Shown piece by piece: positions 15,736 through 18,824 of a DNA stretch of 18,824 bases (within the stretch, counting starts at the first letter, position 1; each line of letters begins with the position of its first letter). The notes beneath the pieces are model-generated. The model was not told where the DNA came from, searched no databases, and saw only the letters and a list, made by a program, of their open reading frames with translations. A program made the position numbers and the translations under genes. This stretch comes from Pseudopedobacter sp. (GTDB taxonomy: Bacteria > Bacteroidota > Bacteroidia > Sphingobacteriales > Sphingobacteriaceae): contig JACMNZ010000342.1 in the NCBI GenBank assembly GCA_014378285.1, forward strand, positions 1 through 18,824, written 5' to 3'.

Positions 15736-16284
15736 TTAATCATGGGAAAGTAAATGATTTTCAATCTTTTTAACAGCTAAATGATAAGATGCTTTTAATG
15801 CGCCAACACTTGTTCCCAAAATGTCAGAAATTTCTTGAAACTTTAAATCATCAAAATATTTCATATTAAAAACCAACTTTTGTTTTTCTGGCAAAGTGAG
15901 TAAAGCTTCTTGTAATTTCTTTTGAATAGCATCACCACTAAAATAATTTTCTTCGTTTAAATTTTGACTTAGCTGTTCAGTTAAATCATCAATAGGAACG
16001 TTGTTTTTCTGCCTATTTTTCTTTAAAAATGTGATGCATTCATTGGTGGCGATACGGTAAATCCAAGTATATAATTGAGAATCTTGCCTAAAATTGATTA
16101 AGTTTTTCCAAACTTTTATAAACACATCCTGCACCAAATCATCCGCATCATCATGGTTTAAAACCATCCTTCTAATATGCCAATAAACCTTTTGTTGATA
16201 TTTTGATAAAAGCATAGAAAAGGACTCGTTTCGAGTCTTTTCATCTTCAAATTTTTGGAGGATAAGCGAGTCTTCTATAATCAT
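15736..16284 (-). CDS. RNA polymerase ECF-type sigma factor
   Basis: A 182-residue sigma-70 family ECF protein. Sigma region 2 covers about residues 25-92, with the DADDLVQDVFIKVWKNL core (46-62, binding core polymerase) and QLYTWIYRIATNECITFLKK (70-89, for -10 recognition and melting). Sigma region 4 covers about 125-178, with LPEKQKLVFNMKYFDDLKF (131-149) and the helix-turn-helix EISDILGTSVGALKASYHLA (151-170). No sigma region 3 is present, as expected for ECF factors. It heads an operon with a membrane anti-sigma candidate 32 nt downstream and a periplasmic protein after that. A 10-bp hairpin lies 10 nt upstream of its ATG. I find no Bacteroidota -7/-33 pair in the 59-nt spacer before it, so it may be expressed by read-through from the transketolase genes or from a promoter I cannot recognise. 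Confidence 0.93.
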   Translation of the reverse strand: MIIEDSLILQKFEDEKTRNESFSMLLSKYQQKVYWHIRRMVLNHDDADDLVQDVFIKVWKNLINFRQDSQLYTWIYRIATNECITFLKKNRQKNNVPIDDLTEQLSQNLNEENYFSGDAIQKKLQEALLTLPEKQKLVFNMKYFDDLKFQEISDILGTSVGALKASYHLAVKKIENHLLSHD

Positions 16285-16294
16285 CTTAAATAAA

Positions 16295-16323
16295 TAAGCC
16301 GAAGTTTTAATTGCTTCGGCTTA
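16295..16323 (-). terminator. Hairpin between the split transketolase genes and the sigma operon
   Basis: A 10-bp inverted repeat pairs TAAGCCGAAG (16295-16304) with CTTCGGCTTA (16314-16323) around a 9-nt loop. It lies 20 nt past the transketolase C-subunit stop and 10 nt before the sigma ATG. The minus-strand sequence after the stem is TTATTTAAG, only a weak T tract. It is either a leaky terminator or a leader structure of the sigma gene. Confidence 0.5.
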
Positions 16324-16343
16324 AGATATGTTTTGTGATAATC

Positions 16344-17300
16344 TTATTTTTTTCTTTTCATCACTTTTTTAACGGCTTCAACAATGTTGCTGCTATCTAA
16401 GCCGTATTTTTTCATTAATTCTTCTGGTTTACCACTTTCTCCAAAAGTATCGTTAACTGCAACAAATTCCATTGGGGTTGGGGTATTTGTAGAAAGTAGC
16501 TGTGCAATACTTTCACCTAAACCACCATATCTGTTATGCTCTTCACAAGTTACTACACAGCCAGTTTTTCTTGCAGATTTTAAGACAGCTTCCTCATCTA
16601 AAGGTTTAATGGTGTGGATATTTATAATCTCTACATCAATTCCTTCTTCGGCTAATTTTTCTCCAGCTAAGATGGCTTCCCAAACCAAATGTCCTGTCGC
16701 AAAGATACTTACATCAGTACCTTCGTTTACCATCCAAGCTTTTCCTATTTCAAATTTTTGATCAGGGTCTGTGAATATTGGTACCACCGGACGCCCAAAG
16801 CGTAAATAAACTGGGCCATGAAATTCTGCAATGGCCTCTGTAGCAGCTTTTGTTTGATTATAATCACAAGGATTAATAACCGTCATGCCGGGTAACATTT
16901 TCATTAAGCCAATATCTTCTAATATTTGATGGGTTGCACCATCTTCGCCTAAGGTTAAACCAGCATGAGAAGCACAAATTTTAACGTTTTTATCAGAGTA
17001 GGCTACGGATTGACGGATTTGATCGTAAACCCTACCTGTGGAAAAATTAGCAAAAGTTCCGGTAAAAGGAATTTTACCACCAATGGTTAATCCAGCAGCT
17101 ACACCAATCATGTTGGCTTCTGCAATTCCCATTTGTATAAATCGGTCTGGAAATTCGTTTATGAAATCTTGCATTTTTAAAGAACCTACTAAATCAGCAC
17201 ATAGTGCCACAACTTCGGGGTTCTTTTTCCCAGCTGCCAATAATCCGGCACCAAATCCAGAACGGGTATCTTTTTTTTCTGTATATGTATATTTTTTCAT
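16344..17300 (-). CDS. Transketolase, C-terminal subunit (split type)
   Basis: This 318-residue subunit contains the Pyr domain (about 1-165) and the C-terminal domain (about 190-318) of transketolase. GIAEANMIGVAAGLTIGG (58-75) holds the cofactor-activating Glu61; SHAGLTLGEDGATHQ (110-124) and YLRFGRP (165-171) are typical of the family. It pairs with the N-terminal subunit gene immediately upstream (105-nt gap) to make one active site for C2 transfer in the pentose phosphate pathway. The start is ATG at 17298-17300; the MKKYTYTEKKDTRSGFG beginning suits the family. Sequence alone does not separate pentose-phosphate transketolase from related two-subunit enzymes acting on other sugar phosphates. 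The next gene downstream on this strand is the sigma factor, after a weak hairpin. Confidence 0.94.
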   Translation of the reverse strand: MKKYTYTEKKDTRSGFGAGLLAAGKKNPEVVALCADLVGSLKMQDFINEFPDRFIQMGIAEANMIGVAAGLTIGGKIPFTGTFANFSTGRVYDQIRQSVAYSDKNVKICASHAGLTLGEDGATHQILEDIGLMKMLPGMTVINPCDYNQTKAATEAIAEFHGPVYLRFGRPVVPIFTDPDQKFEIGKAWMVNEGTDVSIFATGHLVWEAILAGEKLAEEGIDVEIINIHTIKPLDEEAVLKSARKTGCVVTCEEHNRYGGLGESIAQLLSTNTPTPMEFVAVNDTFGESGKPEELMKKYGLDSSNIVEAVKKVMKRKK

Positions 17301-17405
17301 TCCTTTTTTATTTTAAATTTTGGCATTCAAGATTGCTTCGCGGTTTTTCATCTTATTTAGTTTTAGTTCAAAATTGTTAAACTAATTTTGAGTTTTAGAA
17401 AATGA

Positions 17406-18251
17406 TTAAAAATCGCCGTAGGTTTCTTCTAACTGACTTAATGCTTCTTCTAATTGTTGAGTGTTGGGAGCAACACCATGCCATTTGTGCGAACCTTCCA
17501 TAAAATCTACACCTTTTCCCATTTCTGTTTTCATTAAAATCATTACAGGTTTGCCTTTTCCGGTTCTGCTTTTAGCTTCTTCTATAGCGTCTACAATTCC
17601 GTCCATATCATTTCCATCTGCATGCATTACATCCCAACCAAAAGCCGAAAATTTTTCATGTAAATCTAATAAACCTAAAACTTTATCGGTTGGACCATCA
17701 ATTTGCTGTCCGTTTACATCAACTGCAGAAATAAGGTTATCTACTTTATTAAAAGGCGCAAACATTGCAGCTTCCCAATTTTGTCCTTCCTGCAGTTCTC
17801 CATCGCCATGTAAAGAGAAAACTAAGGAATGATCTTTATTCATTTTTTTAGCTAGTGCAGCACCAATAGCTACAGACATTCCTTGGCCTAAAGAACCAGA
17901 GGCGATTCTGATACCCGGTAAACCTTCGTGAGTTGTTGGGTGGCCTTGTACCCTAGAATTTATTTTTCTAAAAGTTTTCAACTCTGCAATATCAAAATAT
18001 CCTGATCTTGCTAAAACGCTGTAAAAAACAGGAGAAATATGTCCGTTTGATAAAAAGAAAATATCTTCGCCCTTACCATCCATATTAAAAGAAGGATCGT
18101 GTTTCATAATTTTAAAATATAAGGCAACAAAGTAATCTGTGCAGCCTAAAGAGCCTCCAGGATGGCCAGATTGACATTCATAAACCATACGCAAAATGTC
18201 TCTTCTAACCTGAGAGGCCATGCGTTTTAAATCATTATTATTAAGTGTCAT
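17406..18251 (-). CDS. Transketolase, N-terminal subunit (split type)
   Basis: This 281-residue PP-domain subunit of a two-gene transketolase binds the thiamine diphosphate phosphates through Mg2+. Motifs are SGHPGGSLGCTD (28-39, with H30), LSNGHISPVFYS (67-78, H71), ASGSLGQGMSVAIG (117-130) and GDGELQEGQNWEAAMFAP (149-166), continuing to N180 in DVNGQQIDGPT. The last stretch is the archaeal/split-type signature and differs from the LDINRLAQSGE of the single-chain enzyme at 2644-4485. A conserved WHG (258-260) lies close to the C terminus. The length matches split N subunits. The start is ATG at 18249-18251. It heads the transcript that continues into the C subunit. The ring of catalytic residues is complete across both subunits, so the pair should be active. 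Confidence 0.95.
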   Translation of the reverse strand: MTLNNNDLKRMASQVRRDILRMVYECQSGHPGGSLGCTDYFVALYFKIMKHDPSFNMDGKGEDIFFLSNGHISPVFYSVLARSGYFDIAELKTFRKINSRVQGHPTTHEGLPGIRIASGSLGQGMSVAIGAALAKKMNKDHSLVFSLHGDGELQEGQNWEAAMFAPFNKVDNLISAVDVNGQQIDGPTDKVLGLLDLHEKFSAFGWDVMHADGNDMDGIVDAIEEAKSRTGKGKPVMILMKTEMGKGVDFMEGSHKWHGVAPNTQQLEEALSQLEETYGDF

Positions 18252-18457
18252 AATTGATAATTGTTAATCGAACACTAAAGTAATTAAATAAGTGTAAAAG
18301 ACTAATCGGTTTTTTGATTAATGATGTTAACAACATATTGTGGAAAACTTTTACAATTGTTTATACTTTTATAAATAATCTTTGTTTAAACAATAAGTCA
18401 ACCAATTAATTATTGTTAAGAATGTTTATAACTCTACGTTGATAACTTTTAAAATCG
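18252..18457. other. Divergent 206-nt intergenic region, with an inverted repeat
   Basis: This AT-rich region separates the start of the split transketolase operon (minus) from the surface-protein gene (plus). An 8-bp inverted repeat, AACAATAA (18389-18396) and TTATTGTT (18410-18417), lies about 40 nt before the + strand ATG. AATCTTTG at 18377-18384 is a one-mismatch match to the TAnnTTTG -7 box for the + gene, but its upstream -33 partner is poor. I find no convincing promoter match on the minus strand. Confidence 0.4.
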
Positions 18458-18824
18458 ATGGAAAAAAAAATACAAAAAAATAAGATCCTCAGTATTATAC
18501 TAAACTTGAAAAGGTTGGGCATTGTGGCTGGTTTTTTAATGTTGTCTCATTTTGTACAGGCACAAACAAATGGTTCGGTTGGTGTAGGCACTTTAACACC
18601 TTATTCAAACGCTGCTTTAGATGTAACCTCTACTTCAAAGGGCGTTCTTTTCCCTCGGTTAACCGCAGCTCAAAGAACTACTCTAACTCCTCTTTTAAAT
18701 AATGCTACGGCATCAGCAGGATTGTTAATTTATAATACAACCACTACTAGATTTAACTATTGGGACGGTACACAATGGAATGATGTTGGTGCTGGAGCTG
18801 GCGGTGCATCAGGTGCAGATGGAA
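18458..18824 (+). CDS. 5' part of a secreted surface protein of the Bacteroidota 'KGVLFPRLT' type, truncated by the window end
   Basis: From the ATG at 18458 the frame stays open to the last base, giving 122 residues without a stop. A basic, then hydrophobic signal peptide spans about 1-36 and ends in VQAQ. The mature part shows VGVGTLTPYSNAALDV, then TSKGVLFPRLTAAQR (59-73), GLLIYNTTTTRFNYWDGTQW and a glycine-rich end, GAGAGGASGADG. This arrangement is familiar from secreted Bacteroidota surface proteins, where it precedes variable, often collagen-like Gly-x-y or phage-tail-like regions; its biochemical role is not established. The GASGADG start of a Gly-x-y repeat suggests such a region continues beyond the window. 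The gene is transcribed divergently from the split transketolase operon. Confidence 0.8.
   Translation, partial: MEKKIQKNKILSIILNLKRLGIVAGFLMLSHFVQAQTNGSVGVGTLTPYSNAALDVTSTSKGVLFPRLTAAQRTTLTPLLNNATASAGLLIYNTTTTRFNYWDGTQWNDVGAGAGGASGADG

Noticed and set aside
16384..16761. 125-codon + strand open frame opposite the transketolase C subunit
   Set aside because: It is antisense to a conserved gene and has no promoter or family motif; the serine-rich composition is what an antisense frame of this gene would give.
17461..17832. 123-codon + strand open frame opposite the transketolase N subunit
   Set aside because: It is antisense to conserved thiamine-binding motifs and has no independent support.
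1..18824. Search for a CRISPR array, insertion sequence, integrase, tRNA or defence cluster
   Set aside because: I see no regularly spaced nucleotide repeats, terminal inverted repeats with a transposase, tRNA-like cloverleaf or known defence gene; the exact 30-residue spacing in the anti-sigma candidate is a protein repeat, not a nucleotide array.

Overview
The window is AT-rich, gene-dense chromosomal DNA from a member of the Bacteroidota, most likely a Sphingobacteriaceae (Pedobacter-like) bacterium. The evidence is two upstream sites matching the Bacteroidota promoter pattern TTTG-N18/19-TAnnTTTG, A-rich leaders without strong Shine-Dalgarno sequences, a Bacteroidota-type ECF sigma/anti-sigma/periplasmic-sensor operon, and a partial surface protein of the 'GVGT..P...ALDV.ST.KGVLFPRLT' type. 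I see no mobile element, phage gene, CRISPR array, tRNA or rRNA, and no compositional break that would suggest recent transfer.

Layout from left to right: (1) 1-81 is the tail of a + strand gene, closed by a hairpin that also contains the stop codon of the convergent neighbour. (2) 123-2493 (minus) is an MBOAT acyltransferase followed by an overlapping SGNH-type membrane-anchored protein, a classic cell-surface glycan O-acetylation pair. (3) 2644-4485 (minus) is a single-chain, metazoan-like transketolase. (4) 4637-5197 (plus) is elongation factor P with a readable Bacteroidota promoter, converging through a strong bidirectional terminator on (5) an unbroken minus-strand series: class A penicillin-binding protein (9105-11576), a 1046-residue protein combining an HExxH protease-like domain, a TolB-like propeller and an outer-membrane barrel (5874-9014), and a lipoprotein MsrB (5270-5779). 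(6) 11787-13749 (minus) is an aminotransferase plus omega-amidase operon. (7) 13867-14640 (plus) is a YhhQ-family queuosine-precursor transporter. (8) 14655-16284 (minus) is a three-gene ECF sigma / membrane anti-sigma candidate / periplasmic sensor operon. (9) 16344-18251 (minus) is a second transketolase, split into N- and C-terminal subunits. (10) 18458 to the window end (plus) is the start of a secreted surface protein, cut by the window edge.

Functional themes are envelope construction and maintenance (glycan acetylation, peptidoglycan synthesis, the protease-propeller-barrel protein, envelope methionine sulfoxide repair, ECF envelope sensing) and central metabolism (two transketolases, the transaminase/omega-amidase couple, queuosine salvage). 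Most genes belong to known families. The parts most worth a second look are the protease-propeller-barrel fusion and the sigma operon, whose middle protein carries three short repeats spaced exactly 30 residues apart.
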